60,816 nt of DNA from Candidatus Neomicrothrix sp. UBA2517 (lineage in GTDB: Bacteria; Actinomycetota; Acidimicrobiia; Acidimicrobiales; UBA8592), in the NCBI GenBank assembly GCA_002341185.1, contig DDNP01000011.1, positions 1-60,816 on the forward strand, given 5' to 3'. The notes under the pieces are model-generated. The model saw only the letters and a list, made by a program, of their open reading frames with translations. It searched no databases and had not been told where the DNA came from. Shown here piece after piece: positions 8,116 through 16,819 of the stretch. The position numbers were made by a program, and so were the translations under genes. The first letter of the stretch is position 1; each line of letters begins with the position of its first letter.

Positions 8116-9273
8116 ATGGAATTGCTTTCCTCAAATATTCAACACTACCACTGGGGTGATTACTCATTTATTCCTGAACTTCAAAGCAGAGCAGATGGAA
8201 ACACACCTGAGGCTGAACTCTGGATGGGAGCTCATCCAACATCACCAAGTAGAATACTTAGAACCGAGCAGGGACTTGATGAAATAATTTCGAATAATCC
8301 GAAGAGCGCCCTAGGGCCCAATAGAAGTCTCTTCGGGGATGAGCTTCCTTTCATCATGAAGATACTCGCAATTCGCTCACCCCTATCGATACAAGTACAC
8401 CCGAACACAAAACAGGCTGAGAAGGGGTTCACAGCGGAGCAGAAGGAGATTAATCAGAGCCAATTTTATTCATCCCCACGGGGAAAAGAAGAAGTCGTTT
8501 GTGCTTTATCAGAGACAGATCTTAAATTCGGTTTCAGAGAATTACACGAAATCAGAACAATCATTGATGCAGTTGGACAATCAGAATTCCATCAAATAGC
8601 AGAAGGGTTCTTGGAGAGGCCATCTGAACAGACGCTTAAAGAAATTATAGAAAAGATCCTCTCAATGGGACCTAATCAAGTGGAATCAATTGCTACTGCA
8701 GTCCTTTCTTCTAATTTGAGCTCTACGCCAATACAAAAGAAAGAAGTGAAATATTTTGATGGCCTTGTTAATACCTATCCTAACGACCCGGGTTTGCTTA
8801 TTTTTCTTTTAATGAATTTCATAACTCTTCATCCAGGCGACTTCTTATACGTTCCACCAGGTGTAACCCATGTGTACCTTTCAGGAAATGTTGTTGAAAT
8901 AACCTCTAATAGTGACAATGTAATTCGATGTGGACTTACTCCTAAAGATATAAACTCACAAGAGTATTTATCAATTGCATCATTTCTTTCCGAGAAGCCG
9001 GAGATACAAAAACCATTAAATACTCTTCATTCATATGTCTCTCCCACACCATTTAGTTTGTCTCGCCTTCTCATTGAAGGGGAATGGGAAACTAGTCTAA
9101 TAGGTCCGGAAATTTTGATATCAACTCACAATAATTTCGATATCACAAATGCGTTAGGCGAAAGCTTGAAAGTAGCGCAAGGCCAACCCGTATGGGTCCC
9201 CTATTCAGATACTGGTTACAAGATTTCTGGTCACTGTATGCTTTTCAGGTGCGCAACAGTTCCTTCTCTATAA
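8116..9273 (+). CDS. manA: Mannose-6-phosphate isomerase, type I
   Basis: A 385-residue cupin-fold enzyme. Zinc-binding and active-site motifs are visible: IQVHPNTKQAEKG, GFRELHEI, then HPGDFLYVPPGVTHVYLSGNVVEITSNSDNVIRCG. It interconverts mannose 6-phosphate and fructose 6-phosphate and so supplies GDP-mannose for glycans. The start closely follows the upstream gene (5 bp), suggesting co-transcription. It is convergent with the enoyl-CoA hydratase gene. Confidence 0.93.
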   Translation: MELLSSNIQHYHWGDYSFIPELQSRADGNTPEAELWMGAHPTSPSRILRTEQGLDEIISNNPKSALGPNRSLFGDELPFIMKILAIRSPLSIQVHPNTKQAEKGFTAEQKEINQSQFYSSPRGKEEVVCALSETDLKFGFRELHEIRTIIDAVGQSEFHQIAEGFLERPSEQTLKEIIEKILSMGPNQVESIATAVLSSNLSSTPIQKKEVKYFDGLVNTYPNDPGLLIFLLMNFITLHPGDFLYVPPGVTHVYLSGNVVEITSNSDNVIRCGLTPKDINSQEYLSIASFLSEKPEIQKPLNTLHSYVSPTPFSLSRLLIEGEWETSLIGPEILISTHNNFDITNALGESLKVAQGQPVWVPYSDTGYKISGHCMLFRCATVPSL

Positions 9274-9275
9274 AG

Positions 9276-10052
9276 CTATTCCCCGAGGCTAGAGAAGTCC
9301 GGATCACGTTTCTCAGCAAAAGCCTGTAACGCTTCAAGATTTGCAGGTTTACCCAATAGCTTGGCGAATGCGCCATCCTCATGTTCTCTTGCTTCCTGGA
9401 TTTTCTTTCGTATCGGATCCATAATCAGTTTCTTTGACGCAATAAGAGAACTGATGGGTTTAGCTGCCAACACTTGAGCATGTTTCATTGCTACATCCAT
9501 CAACTCATCATCGGAGCAGAGCTTAAATGCAAGACCCATTGAATAACATTCTTCTGCCGTAAGCCATTCAGAACTTAGCAGTGTCCACGTTGCATTTTGG
9601 AGACCCATAATTGCCGGAAAAGTGAAACTACTAGCTGCCTCAGGAGCTAGCGCTAAGTCAGTAAAAGGACACTTCACTCGTGCACTTTTTGCCATAAATA
9701 CAAGATCCGATAAACCAAGAATTGTCACACCAATACCCAACCCAATCCCATTCACAGCGCAGATCAAAGGTTTCGAAAAATTGACTAACGTATCTGCTAA
9801 ACCAGGGAAGCCATGTTTGCCAGGAGTGAAGGATGGATCAGCCATCCGTTGCGCTAACTCAACAACATCGGTACCAGAGGAGAAACTATCCCCCTGACCA
9901 GTAATAACCACCACGGCAACAGTTGAATCATTCTCTGCCTCAATCAGTAATTCTGTAAGGCTGTCATATTGTGCTTCGTTGAAAGCATTCTTGGCTTCTG
10001 GCCTATTTAAACGAAGGAGTTGGACTCTTCCCATATTTTCAACGTCAATCAC
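9276..10052 (-). CDS. Enoyl-CoA hydratase/isomerase family protein
   Basis: A 258-residue crotonase. The oxyanion-hole segments are FSSGTDVVEL and NGIGLGIGVTILGLSDLVF. The segment APEAASSFTFPAIMG closely resembles the PEGCSS-type motif of delta3,delta2-enoyl-CoA isomerases, whose Glu shuttles the proton, so isomerase is more likely than hydratase. It overlaps the 3' end of the upstream Old Yellow Enzyme gene by 8 bp. Together they could process unsaturated acyl-CoA or related enones. Confidence 0.87.
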   Translation of the reverse strand: MIDVENMGRVQLLRLNRPEAKNAFNEAQYDSLTELLIEAENDSTVAVVVITGQGDSFSSGTDVVELAQRMADPSFTPGKHGFPGLADTLVNFSKPLICAVNGIGLGIGVTILGLSDLVFMAKSARVKCPFTDLALAPEAASSFTFPAIMGLQNATWTLLSSEWLTAEECYSMGLAFKLCSDDELMDVAMKHAQVLAAKPISSLIASKKLIMDPIRKKIQEAREHEDGAFAKLLGKPANLEALQAFAEKRDPDFSSLGE

Positions 10053-11277
10053 TAAGACCTACTTTCTGAGCTTGACGGGGCCATTTATTATGACCCGGCC
10101 GATTTTCTTCGGGCACTATCCAACAGTGCGTACCTTGGTAAATACTTGGCATGCATTTATTGCAATGGATACATGACCCATCGGCATCATTGCCTTCTTC
10201 CCAACGCTTCACAAGGTCAGGTTCTCGTAATAAGGCTCGACCGATCGCAACGAAATCAAATTCTTCATCAAGCGCTAGTTGCACAGTGGATAAATTGTTG
10301 ATGCCACCAAGAAGAATTAACGGTATGTCAACGGCTTCACGCACAAGTCGTGCTTGTTCAAGAAAGTACGCTTCCTCAAATGGGTAATACGGCATGAATT
10401 TTTTCGCAGTGAGCTTGAAACCGGTTTTCATAACACGATTCGGAAAGATCTCTGCCATTTCATGCACGGGAACATCCCCACGAAAAAAATACATTGGATT
10501 CTCAAAAGAACTCCCACCAGTCAACTCAATAGCATCAAGCGCTCCATCGCTTTCAAGCATCTTTGCGACCTGGACGCATTCATCCACATGGAAACCAGTT
10601 TTTACTCCATCGTCCAAATTAAGTTTCGCAATGAGCGCAACATCATCTTGGATCGCTTCCTTGACTCTTTTGGCTATTGTCCGAGCCAAACGCGCACGGT
10701 TCTCAAGAGAGCCACCCCAGCCATCTTTTCGTTTGTTGAGTTTAGGACTCAAGAAATTACTTATCAGATAACCATGCCCAAAATGTAGTTCAATACAATC
10801 AAATCCACTCTTAACGGCTAGTTCGGCCGCTGACACGAAATCATCAACAACCCGCTGAATTTGTAAGTCATCTGCAGGTGTAGTGTTTTTAAATCGAGTT
10901 TTTGAGAAAACTTTTGAAGCAGATAATGCAGGCCCGCCGACTCCTATCCCAACAGGGCCGGCATGCCCGAGCTGAATGGAAGCGACTACATCAAGGGCAT
11001 GCATCGCTTCCACGAAACATTGTAAACCGGGAACTGCTTCTTCCCGCATGACGATTTCGTTAGGAGCACCCTGTCCGTCAGGTGACACCGCACAGTATGC
11101 AAGAGTCGTCATCCCTATACGCCCAGCGGCGAAAGCCCTATGAAAATCAATAAGCGCATCTGTAACCATATTGTCAATAGCCATACCCTCAAAGGTTGCT
11201 GCTTTGATGACGCGGTTACGAAGTTCAATCGGCCCAAGCTTTACTGGGGAAAAAACGGGATTAGATTCTGTGCTCAT
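10045..11277 (-). CDS. NADH:flavin oxidoreductase (Old Yellow Enzyme family)
   Basis: A 410-residue TIM-barrel flavoenzyme. FMN-binding and active-site motifs include LHFGHGYLISNFLSPKLNKR, GGSLENRARL and AIGRALLREPDLV. A C-terminal C-x2-C-x2-C-x9-C cluster (CIHCNKC...C) recalls the Fe-S site of 2,4-dienoyl-CoA reductases, but the spacing is shorter and the FAD/NAD domain of those enzymes is absent. It is likely to reduce activated C=C bonds. It is co-transcribed with the crotonase that follows. Confidence 0.85.
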   Translation of the reverse strand: MSTESNPVFSPVKLGPIELRNRVIKAATFEGMAIDNMVTDALIDFHRAFAAGRIGMTTLAYCAVSPDGQGAPNEIVMREEAVPGLQCFVEAMHALDVVASIQLGHAGPVGIGVGGPALSASKVFSKTRFKNTTPADDLQIQRVVDDFVSAAELAVKSGFDCIELHFGHGYLISNFLSPKLNKRKDGWGGSLENRARLARTIAKRVKEAIQDDVALIAKLNLDDGVKTGFHVDECVQVAKMLESDGALDAIELTGGSSFENPMYFFRGDVPVHEMAEIFPNRVMKTGFKLTAKKFMPYYPFEEAYFLEQARLVREAVDIPLILLGGINNLSTVQLALDEEFDFVAIGRALLREPDLVKRWEEGNDADGSCIHCNKCMPSIYQGTHCWIVPEENRPGHNKWPRQAQKVGLSD

Positions 11278-11376
11278 TATTTCTCATATTCTAATCTAGC
11301 GGACACTTCCTGATCTCTCATCTTGATCAGCACCCGCTTCTCCGACAACAATGGGAAAAGGCATTGAAAGGAAAAC

Positions 11377-12081
11377 ATGAGCGACACCCCTACAGAGGTT
11401 GATTTCCATTTTGATGTGATGTGTCCTTGGGCGTATCAAACATCAAAATGGATCAGAAACGTTCGAGCACAAAATGGATTGACCATTAATTGGAAGTTTT
11501 TTAGCCTTGAAGAAGTAAATTTGCGAGAGGGCAAAAAACACCCATATGAACGAGACTGGTCATACGGGTGGTCAATGATGAGGATAGGCGCCATTTTGCG
11601 TCGCCAAAGCATGGACAATCTAGATCAATGGTATGAGCGGTCAGGTCGCGCGCTCCACGAAGAAGGAAAACGACCACACGACCCTGACGTCGCTCGGCAC
11701 CTCCTCACAGAAATTGGTATGGACCCAGGAATCGTTGACGAATCACTTCAGGATCACACAACACACGACGAGATAAAAAATGATCATCAAAGAGTTATTG
11801 ATGCAGGTGGATATGGAGTCCCAACATTATTCTTCGACGATCATGCACTCTATGGACCAGTTCTTATAGATCCTCCAGAAGGGGAGAGAGCAATACGACT
11901 ATGGAAGACCGTTCTCTCGTGGTTAGAGTTCCCTGATTTATATGAAATGCAAAAATTAAAGTCACTCGATGATCAAGGGAGAATAGCGGAAACGTTCCGA
12001 CCATATTTAGAAGCTCGAGACTGGGTTAGTATCAATCGCGGGAAGGTCATTAATTTTGACGGATCACCAAATGAAACATGA
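11377..12081 (+). CDS. DsbA-family (FrnE/HCCA isomerase-like) thioredoxin-fold protein
   Basis: A 234-residue protein with the DsbA-like start DFHFDVMCPWAYQTSKW and the cis-Pro segment GYGVPTLFFDD. The active site has a single Cys (CPWA, no CxxC), as in many 2-hydroxychromene-2-carboxylate isomerase or FrnE relatives that use glutathione or act as oxidoreductases. There is no signal peptide, so it is cytoplasmic. A cupin gene follows after 11 bp, probably in the same operon. Function not assignable beyond family. Confidence 0.83.
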   Translation: MSDTPTEVDFHFDVMCPWAYQTSKWIRNVRAQNGLTINWKFFSLEEVNLREGKKHPYERDWSYGWSMMRIGAILRRQSMDNLDQWYERSGRALHEEGKRPHDPDVARHLLTEIGMDPGIVDESLQDHTTHDEIKNDHQRVIDAGGYGVPTLFFDDHALYGPVLIDPPEGERAIRLWKTVLSWLEFPDLYEMQKLKSLDDQGRIAETFRPYLEARDWVSINRGKVINFDGSPNET

Positions 12082-12092
12082 AATGAATCCAT

Positions 12093-12623
12093 ATGAGTAG
12101 CCCAAGAATCCCAGAGGAAACCCCATCTTTCACCGCCATAAATGATGACACGGATGTTCCGTGGATTGCTGTTAAGAGTCAACGCAATGCAGATGGAACG
12201 GAATCACATGTGTGGGAAAAGTGGGTGGCGTTTTCTGAGGACCCAATGTATCTTGCCTTGTTTGCTCGCTGGGACCCGGGCATGATTGTGCGAAAGCACG
12301 GCCATTACAGTCCCCACGTACTTACAGTTCTAAAAGGTGAATTTACTTGTGGGGGCCGTATGTGCGGGCCAGGAACCCATATTGAACTGCCACTAGGTGC
12401 AGACTTTGGACCCTTCGTAGCTGGGGAAGAAGGAGTTGAACTATATGAGGTGATGATGGGGGATCCAAGATCATGGAGCGATGACCCACAAGCATTAGAA
12501 AAAATTCTCGCTGAAAAAGACGTTACTCAACTACCCGATCCGCCAATTGAGCTACCAGCAGGGTTGGAAGACTTGCGAAAAGTGTTCCTTAAAGCAAGCG
12601 ATCAATCATCAGATTCAAAATAG
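12093..12623 (+). CDS. Cupin-domain protein
   Basis: A 176-residue protein with a single conserved beta-barrel. The metal-binding cupin motif 1 is visible as RKHGHYSPHVLTVLKGEF, followed by the Gly-Pro turn MCGPGTHIELP. Such proteins are dioxygenases, isomerases or sensors. It follows the DsbA-like gene closely, and its 3' end overlaps the convergent engB gene by 22 bp. The substrate is unknown. Confidence 0.78.
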   Translation: MSSPRIPEETPSFTAINDDTDVPWIAVKSQRNADGTESHVWEKWVAFSEDPMYLALFARWDPGMIVRKHGHYSPHVLTVLKGEFTCGGRMCGPGTHIELPLGADFGPFVAGEEGVELYEVMMGDPRSWSDDPQALEKILAEKDVTQLPDPPIELPAGLEDLRKVFLKASDQSSDSK

Positions 12624-13201
12624 TCAATTATTTCAGAGCGTAATTGTGGAATTCCATTTCCTGATTCTGCGCTAACCCAGAGAACATCACTCTTCTTGAC
12701 ACCCAATTTTGATATTAATTCCTGACGTCGTTTACTACTTTTAGAGGAGCGGACCTTATCCGATTTTGTCGCAACGAAACGATATGGAAGATCAATGTGG
12801 TCAAGCCAAGCAACCATCTGCAAATCTAGTTCTGTAGGCCCAACCAAACTATCTATCAAAATAATGGTTCCACCCAATGATTCACTCTTCATCAAATATT
12901 CCTCAATCATTCTTCGCCAACGGTCCATCTCTTGTTTTGGAGCTTTCGCAAATCCATAACCTGGAAGATCAACCAGCCAATTACCCGAGCCTTCAGGCGA
13001 TAATTCGTACACATTAATTAATTGGGTCGCACCTGGAGTTTTTGATGTCTTTGCTAATTTTTTTCGATGCGCTAATGCATTAATCAACGATGACTTTCCA
13101 ACATTGGAACGTCCCAGGATGGCTAATTCAAGAATTCGATCAGGTAACTGGTGCAACCTAGACGCAGACTGCAAAAATGTAATTGGTAGCGGAGAGGACA
13201 T
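12602..13201 (-). CDS. engB: Ribosome biogenesis GTP-binding protein EngB/YsxC
   Basis: A 199-residue TrmE-Era-EngA-EngB-type GTPase with G1 GRSNVGKSSLINAL, G3 DLPGYGFAKAP and G4 TKSDKV, the classical EngB length and order. It helps assemble the large ribosomal subunit. It is a single gene between the cupin operon and heliorhodopsin, all on a stretch with short spacers. Confidence 0.93.
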   Translation of the reverse strand: MSSPLPITFLQSASRLHQLPDRILELAILGRSNVGKSSLINALAHRKKLAKTSKTPGATQLINVYELSPEGSGNWLVDLPGYGFAKAPKQEMDRWRRMIEEYLMKSESLGGTIILIDSLVGPTELDLQMVAWLDHIDLPYRFVATKSDKVRSSKSSKRRQELISKLGVKKSDVLWVSAESGNGIPQLRSEIIDYFESDD

Positions 13202-13263
13202 TGCTCAAGCGTAGCGCGAAGAGTTGTTAACAGCCTTAAGAAATGAAGGGAAGAGAAAGATTA

Positions 13264-14022
13264 CTAACTTGCAAGCGAGCCGGAATACACTTGCCACGCA
13301 AGAAGTGACTTCGCCACGAAACTAAGAACAATATAAATCCGTTCTCCATAAAGATAATTCGCCCATTTGCCCTTAGCTTGATACTGCTTCCATTGCACTA
13401 AAGCGAAACAGTTAAAGAAAATAAAGAGCGAAATCACAATCCCGAACACAAAACCCGGTGTAGTACTTTCCGGTGGACCTTTAGGAGCTATCAGGTTGAA
13501 CACAGTAGCGATCCACGGGATTAAACCAGCAAAACAACCAAACCAAAATGGCAACAAATCACCATTACCGGCTTTAACGTATCGCTCTTGCAACCAACCA
13601 AACAAAATCATGCAAACATTAACACCAGCAATACCAAGTAACGCAATGTAATCAGATGTCCCGTTCAATTGCAGAATGACAATAATCATTAATGTCGAAG
13701 AAAGTGAATACTCAACCCAACGAAATGTATTAATACCCCTATTAAGATTGAGTTCGTATTTTTTGAACGTTGATGGCATACAGATATAGAAATGAAAAAA
13801 TGCTGATAACGCCATGAAACCCGCAACCATGTAACTAATATTCAAATTAAACAAGTTGATAGGGTCAGAGAAATTCCCTGTTCCTGGAGCTTCTGTCAAA
13901 TACGTTGCGACGACAGGGAGAGACGCATCATTTGATAAAATTAAGATCAAAATAAAGGAAGCCAAATGCAGGCAACCTGCTCGGAAATTAAGTTTTTTGA
14001 GATTATCAATATCTGTGCTCAT
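13264..14022 (-). CDS. Heliorhodopsin (close to the 48C12 type)
   Basis: A 252-residue seven-helix protein from the ATG at 14022; an in-frame ATG at 14061 would add 13 residues. Segments match the actinobacterial heliorhodopsin 48C12 as I recall it: RWVEYSLSS with counterion Glu104, MILFGWLQE, DLLPFWFGC and the C-terminal VLSFVAKSLLAWQ with Schiff-base Lys238 and Ser234. His19 and His77 correspond to the conserved pair near the retinal pocket. Heliorhodopsins bind retinal, have inverted topology and do not pump ions in known cases; signalling or enzyme-modulating roles have been suggested. No carotenoid oxygenase lies in the window, so retinal must come from elsewhere. See the separate entries for the unusual leader. 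Confidence 0.94.
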   Translation of the reverse strand: MSTDIDNLKKLNFRAGCLHLASFILILILSNDASLPVVATYLTEAPGTGNFSDPINLFNLNISYMVAGFMALSAFFHFYICMPSTFKKYELNLNRGINTFRWVEYSLSSTLMIIVILQLNGTSDYIALLGIAGVNVCMILFGWLQERYVKAGNGDLLPFWFGCFAGLIPWIATVFNLIAPKGPPESTTPGFVFGIVISLFIFFNCFALVQWKQYQAKGKWANYLYGERIYIVLSFVAKSLLAWQVYSGSLAS

Positions 14023-14028
14023 AGGGGA

Positions 14029-14057
14029 AGAGTACTGATCATTGAGGCTCCCATCAA
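14029..14057 (-). promoter_or_regulatory. Candidate leaderless promoter for heliorhodopsin
   Basis: On the minus strand TTGATG (14057-14052), a 17-bp spacer and TACTCT (14034-14029) are followed by exactly 6 nt and then the ATG at 14022. That geometry would place transcription start on the first base of the start codon. The ATG at 14022 has no ribosome-binding site, which fits leaderless translation, common in Actinobacteria. It lies inside the longer reading frame, so it depends on which start is used. Confidence 0.4.
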
Positions 14058-14061
14058 CCAT

Positions 14062-14151
14062 TCAGAGAGATCTTTCCCAAAGAGTGAAAAAAAGAAAGGC
14101 ACCAACGTACTGCGCAATTAAACAACTCACATGCACGCTGGCGCCTTTCAT
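14062..14151 (-). CDS. Possible 29-residue small membrane ORF abutting heliorhodopsin
   Basis: An ATG at 14151 opens a 29-codon frame whose TGA is directly followed by the upstream heliorhodopsin ATG (14061). The peptide has one hydrophobic stretch rich in aromatic residues (AQYVGAFLFFTLWERS), plausible as a membrane helix with a positive end. There is no clear ribosome-binding site. The same DNA forms a strong hairpin followed by seven T, so this may be a terminator read by chance as an ORF. I consider both readings open. Confidence 0.3.
   Translation of the reverse strand: MKGASVHVSCLIAQYVGAFLFFTLWERSL
14087..14149 (-). terminator. Strong hairpin plus T7 upstream of heliorhodopsin
   Basis: On the minus strand GAAAGGCGCCAGCGT (14149-14135) pairs with ACGTTGGTGCCTTTC (14108-14094), with 13 of 15 positions paired and a 26-nt loop, followed by seven T residues (14093-14087). 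This has the form of an intrinsic terminator or attenuator for minus-strand transcription. It sits only 26 nt before the longer heliorhodopsin start and 65 nt before the shorter one. It would end any small transcript from 14150-14330 or attenuate heliorhodopsin. Confidence 0.55.
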
Positions 14152-14243
14152 AAGTATTAGTTACTCATTCAAGGTGGCGTATACACGTGGTAGTGCAAGG
14201 TAACCCCCCTTCCACCTATGTCTTATTAAAAACGAACCTAACA

Positions 14244-14257
14244 AAGTTCTAGAACTT
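14244..14257. promoter_or_regulatory. 14-bp perfect palindrome in the heliorhodopsin/EamA intergenic region
   Basis: AAGTTCTAGAACTT is a perfect palindrome in the 275-bp divergent region. A second inverted repeat, GTAAC-N7-GTTAC, lies at 14317-14333 directly before the EamA start. Both are plausible operator sites for a dimeric regulator. No regulator gene is adjacent, and neither matches a box I recognise. The rest of this gap shows no gene apart from the possible small ORF. Confidence 0.35.
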
Positions 14258-14336
14258 GTGTAGCGAAAAACAAATTTAATTCAATAATGAAGGTGCCAAA
14301 CTCCTACTGTCCTTTTGTAACGCCAATTGTTACCCT

Positions 14337-15206
14337 ATGAGTATGGAGACGGCCTCGCTTCTAGCGATCATTTCGGGAACATGCTGGGCGATCAATATCA
14401 CAATTGTGAAATGGGCTTTAAATCGATCCAACGCATCCGCTCTCATAGGGGCGACAGTCGGGGTGACGATAGCTGCATTCGTTTCACTTGCTTTGGCAAT
14501 TTCATCGGGTAGTGCCGTCCCTGATTTTGGAATCATTTGGAAATTTGCACTAGTCGGGATAATAGCGCCCGGCAGCTCTCAAGGTTTATTCGTTTCTTCG
14601 ATTGGAGCGATTGGCCCATCTCGAACTTCAATTCTTATTGGGACCTCTCCAGTATTCTCAGTTTTGCTTGCAGTTGTATTTCTTGATGAATCTTGGAAGA
14701 CAACAATAATGGCAGGCACACTACTGACTGTTATTGGCGGCGCAATGATTAGTTGGGAAAAAGGAACTCGTTTCCGCAACATGGGAATCCTGTTTGCACT
14801 TTCCACATCACTCACTTTCGCAATTCGCGATGTAGTAGCGCGACACTTCAATATCGGAACCGATGTTTCATCATGGTGGTCAGGAACAATCGTTCTCGTT
14901 GCCGCTGCAGTGACGCTATGGATTTTTGTCTTTCTAAAATTTGGGTCTTCCTGGAAAGCTCAGACACGAAAGGCGCTCCCTGAATTTATTCCATCGGGGA
15001 TAATGATTGGAATAGCGTTACCCCTTTTACTAGAAGCTTTAAATAAAGGAACAGTAAATATAGTCGCACCCCTTGCTCTCGCAGCTCAAAATGTTGTTAT
15101 TGTTATCCTTAGTGGCTGGTTTTTTGGGGCACGTGAACGGACATCACAAGTTCTAATAGCCATGATCCTAATTTTCTTAGGGGGATTAGTGGTCACGGTT
15201 TCGTGA
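14337..15206 (+). CDS. EamA/DMT-family transporter
   Basis: A 289-residue protein with about ten membrane helices in two EamA repeats. Typical features are the first helix with a conserved Asn-rich stretch (GTCWAINITIVKWAL) and the repeat ends PVFSVLLAVVFLDESW and NVVIVILSGWFFGARE. DMT exporters move amino acids, nucleosides or other metabolites. The substrate is not readable. A MOSC protein gene follows after 12 bp, likely in the same transcript. Confidence 0.85.
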   Translation: MSMETASLLAIISGTCWAINITIVKWALNRSNASALIGATVGVTIAAFVSLALAISSGSAVPDFGIIWKFALVGIIAPGSSQGLFVSSIGAIGPSRTSILIGTSPVFSVLLAVVFLDESWKTTIMAGTLLTVIGGAMISWEKGTRFRNMGILFALSTSLTFAIRDVVARHFNIGTDVSSWWSGTIVLVAAAVTLWIFVFLKFGSSWKAQTRKALPEFIPSGIMIGIALPLLLEALNKGTVNIVAPLALAAQNVVIVILSGWFFGARERTSQVLIAMILIFLGGLVVTVS

Positions 15207-15218
15207 TAGACATATGAA

Positions 15219-15668
15219 ATGGCTCAATTATTAAAGATCTGGACTAAACCTGCGAAAAGGCAGCAAATGCGCTCCCATGAGTCTATTGAATGCATTTTTG
15301 AGAAAGGCTTGCAGGGTTGTGCTGGAGGAAAATCAAAACATCGGCAAGTCACTATTCTTTCTCTTGCGGCATGGAATGAAGCACAAGAAGAAATAGAACA
15401 GCGACTGGATCCCTCTAGCCGACGCGCTAATTTACTTGTCGATGAACTAAATTTTGAAGACTCAAAAGGGAAGATTCTCACTATAGGTGATCTAGAAATA
15501 GAAATCACAGGAGAAACAAAGCCTTGTGCTTATATGGATGAGTTACATGAAGGTCTTCGTGCAGCAATGAAACCTCACTGGCGAGGGGGAGCGACAGGCA
15601 AAGTCTTAAACAGTTGCACGATAAGTATTGGCGATTCAGTAATTCTTCAAGAAAAACCACATAAGTAA
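15219..15668 (+). CDS. MOSC-domain protein
   Basis: A 149-residue protein covering a single MOSC domain. The conserved Cys occurs in ETKPCAYMDELHEGLRAAM, and the Gly-rich GLQGCAGGKSKHRQVTILSLAAW is the N-terminal part of the fold. MOSC domains carry sulfur or bind molybdenum cofactor, for example in MoCo sulfurases and amidoxime reductases. No MoCo enzyme is near. It is separated from the heme operon by a regulated promoter. Confidence 0.82.
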   Translation: MAQLLKIWTKPAKRQQMRSHESIECIFEKGLQGCAGGKSKHRQVTILSLAAWNEAQEEIEQRLDPSSRRANLLVDELNFEDSKGKILTIGDLEIEITGETKPCAYMDELHEGLRAAMKPHWRGGATGKVLNSCTISIGDSVILQEKPHK

Positions 15669-15671
15669 CCA

Positions 15672-15722
15672 TTGAGGTTGTTAGGTATACTTTATATAGT
15701 TAGGTAAGCTTCCTAAATTAGG
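15672..15722 (+). promoter_or_regulatory. Heme-operon promoter overlapped by DtxR/IdeR-like iron boxes
   Basis: TTGAGG (15672-15677), a 17-bp spacer and TATAGT (15695-15700) form a good promoter. The palindrome TTAGGTAAGCTTCCTAA (15700-15716) covers the expected start point and resembles the DtxR/IdeR operator pattern with TTAGG and CCTAA half-sites. Extra TTAGG half-sites lie at 15681 and 15718. Repression by an iron-loaded DtxR-family protein, and so induction under iron starvation, is the natural reading. No regulator gene is in the window. Confidence 0.65.
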
Positions 15723-15754
15723 AACTTAGTCGTACATACCTACTGGAACCTTTC

Positions 15755-16810
15755 ATGAGATCCACAAAGCAAAAAATTGTAATTGTCATAGCGTTAAGTT
15801 TTGGACTTATACCACTTACTGCTTGCTCATCATCCCAAATAAATGAATCTCAAAGTTCATCAATAAATGTAGCCTCTCAAGCAACGGAATCTGATAGCTC
15901 GTCAATAGCAGATACGACCCCACAAGCAGATAACGTTATTATTCCTGAATTAGAGCCAGTGCTTCCGGTAACAGTCACCGATGCTCTCGGGAATACTGTC
16001 ACAATTAATTCAGTTGAACGCATAATTCCTCTTGATGGCTCAGTCGCAGAAGTTATTTTTGCTCTCAATTTAGGGGCAAATGTTGTTGCAACTGATCGCT
16101 CCGCAACTTGGCCACCCGAAGCAGCAGAACTTCCACAAATTGGTTATCAACGATCGCTTCTAGCAGAACCGATTGCTGGATTCACACCAACTGTTCTTAT
16201 CGGAACAGAAATTGCTGGCCCTGAAAAAACACTTGATGATCTCCGACGACTCGGATATCCAGTTGTTATTGTTCCAAATCCAGCAACCATGCAAGGACCA
16301 GCTGAAAAAATACGAGCAGTAGCTGAAGCACTAGGGGTTCCAAACAGAGGAGAAGAATTAGCTACCCAATTAGAAGACACTATGGTTTCAAACACGCAAG
16401 TCTTTGAAGAAGAGAAAAGACCAGTCGTTGCCGCCCTCTATATACGCGGAACAGGAACTCAACTTGTCTTAGGAAGAAACTCAGCTACGCACTGGCTTAT
16501 TAACGCTGCAGGTGGAAAAAATGTCGCAGATATTCTTGATATTGACCAATACAAAACTATTACTGCCGAATCTTTACTACTCGCAGAACCAGACATTTTG
16601 CTTGTTCCATCTGCAGGACTGGATTCAGTAGGTGGAATTGACGGGCTGGTAGAAGTCGGCGGAATATCTCAAACCCCAGCAGGAATCAATCGAGCCGTAC
16701 TGGCCTACGATGACCAGCTTCTCTTAGGGAATGGTCCGCGAACAGGTGATTTACTCAAACAGTTATCTACAGATTTCAAAATTATTGTTACACAAACGAC
16801 TAATAAGTAA
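15755..16810 (+). CDS. hmuT: Heme ABC transporter substrate-binding lipoprotein (HmuT-like)
   Basis: A 351-residue lipoprotein with lipobox LTAC (Cys24) and a Ser-rich linker. The body is a cluster A-II (FecB/BtuF-like) binding protein. The phrases GYQRSLLAEPIAGFTPTVLI and RLGYPVVIVP are typical of HmuT-type hemin-binding proteins. It would capture heme outside the membrane and hand it to the two permeases downstream. Heme specificity is supported by the MhuD-like enzyme next in the operon; a siderophore is the alternative. Transcription starts at the iron-box promoter upstream. Confidence 0.88.
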   Translation: MRSTKQKIVIVIALSFGLIPLTACSSSQINESQSSSINVASQATESDSSSIADTTPQADNVIIPELEPVLPVTVTDALGNTVTINSVERIIPLDGSVAEVIFALNLGANVVATDRSATWPPEAAELPQIGYQRSLLAEPIAGFTPTVLIGTEIAGPEKTLDDLRRLGYPVVIVPNPATMQGPAEKIRAVAEALGVPNRGEELATQLEDTMVSNTQVFEEEKRPVVAALYIRGTGTQLVLGRNSATHWLINAAGGKNVADILDIDQYKTITAESLLLAEPDILLVPSAGLDSVGGIDGLVEVGGISQTPAGINRAVLAYDDQLLLGNGPRTGDLLKQLSTDFKIIVTQTTNK

Positions 16811-16819
16811 GGAGAAAAT

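Noticed and set aside
14150..14336. tRNA or tRNA-Sec in the heliorhodopsin upstream gap
   Set aside because: No cloverleaf, T-arm GGTTCNANNCC or anticodon stem could be found by eye here or in other gaps.
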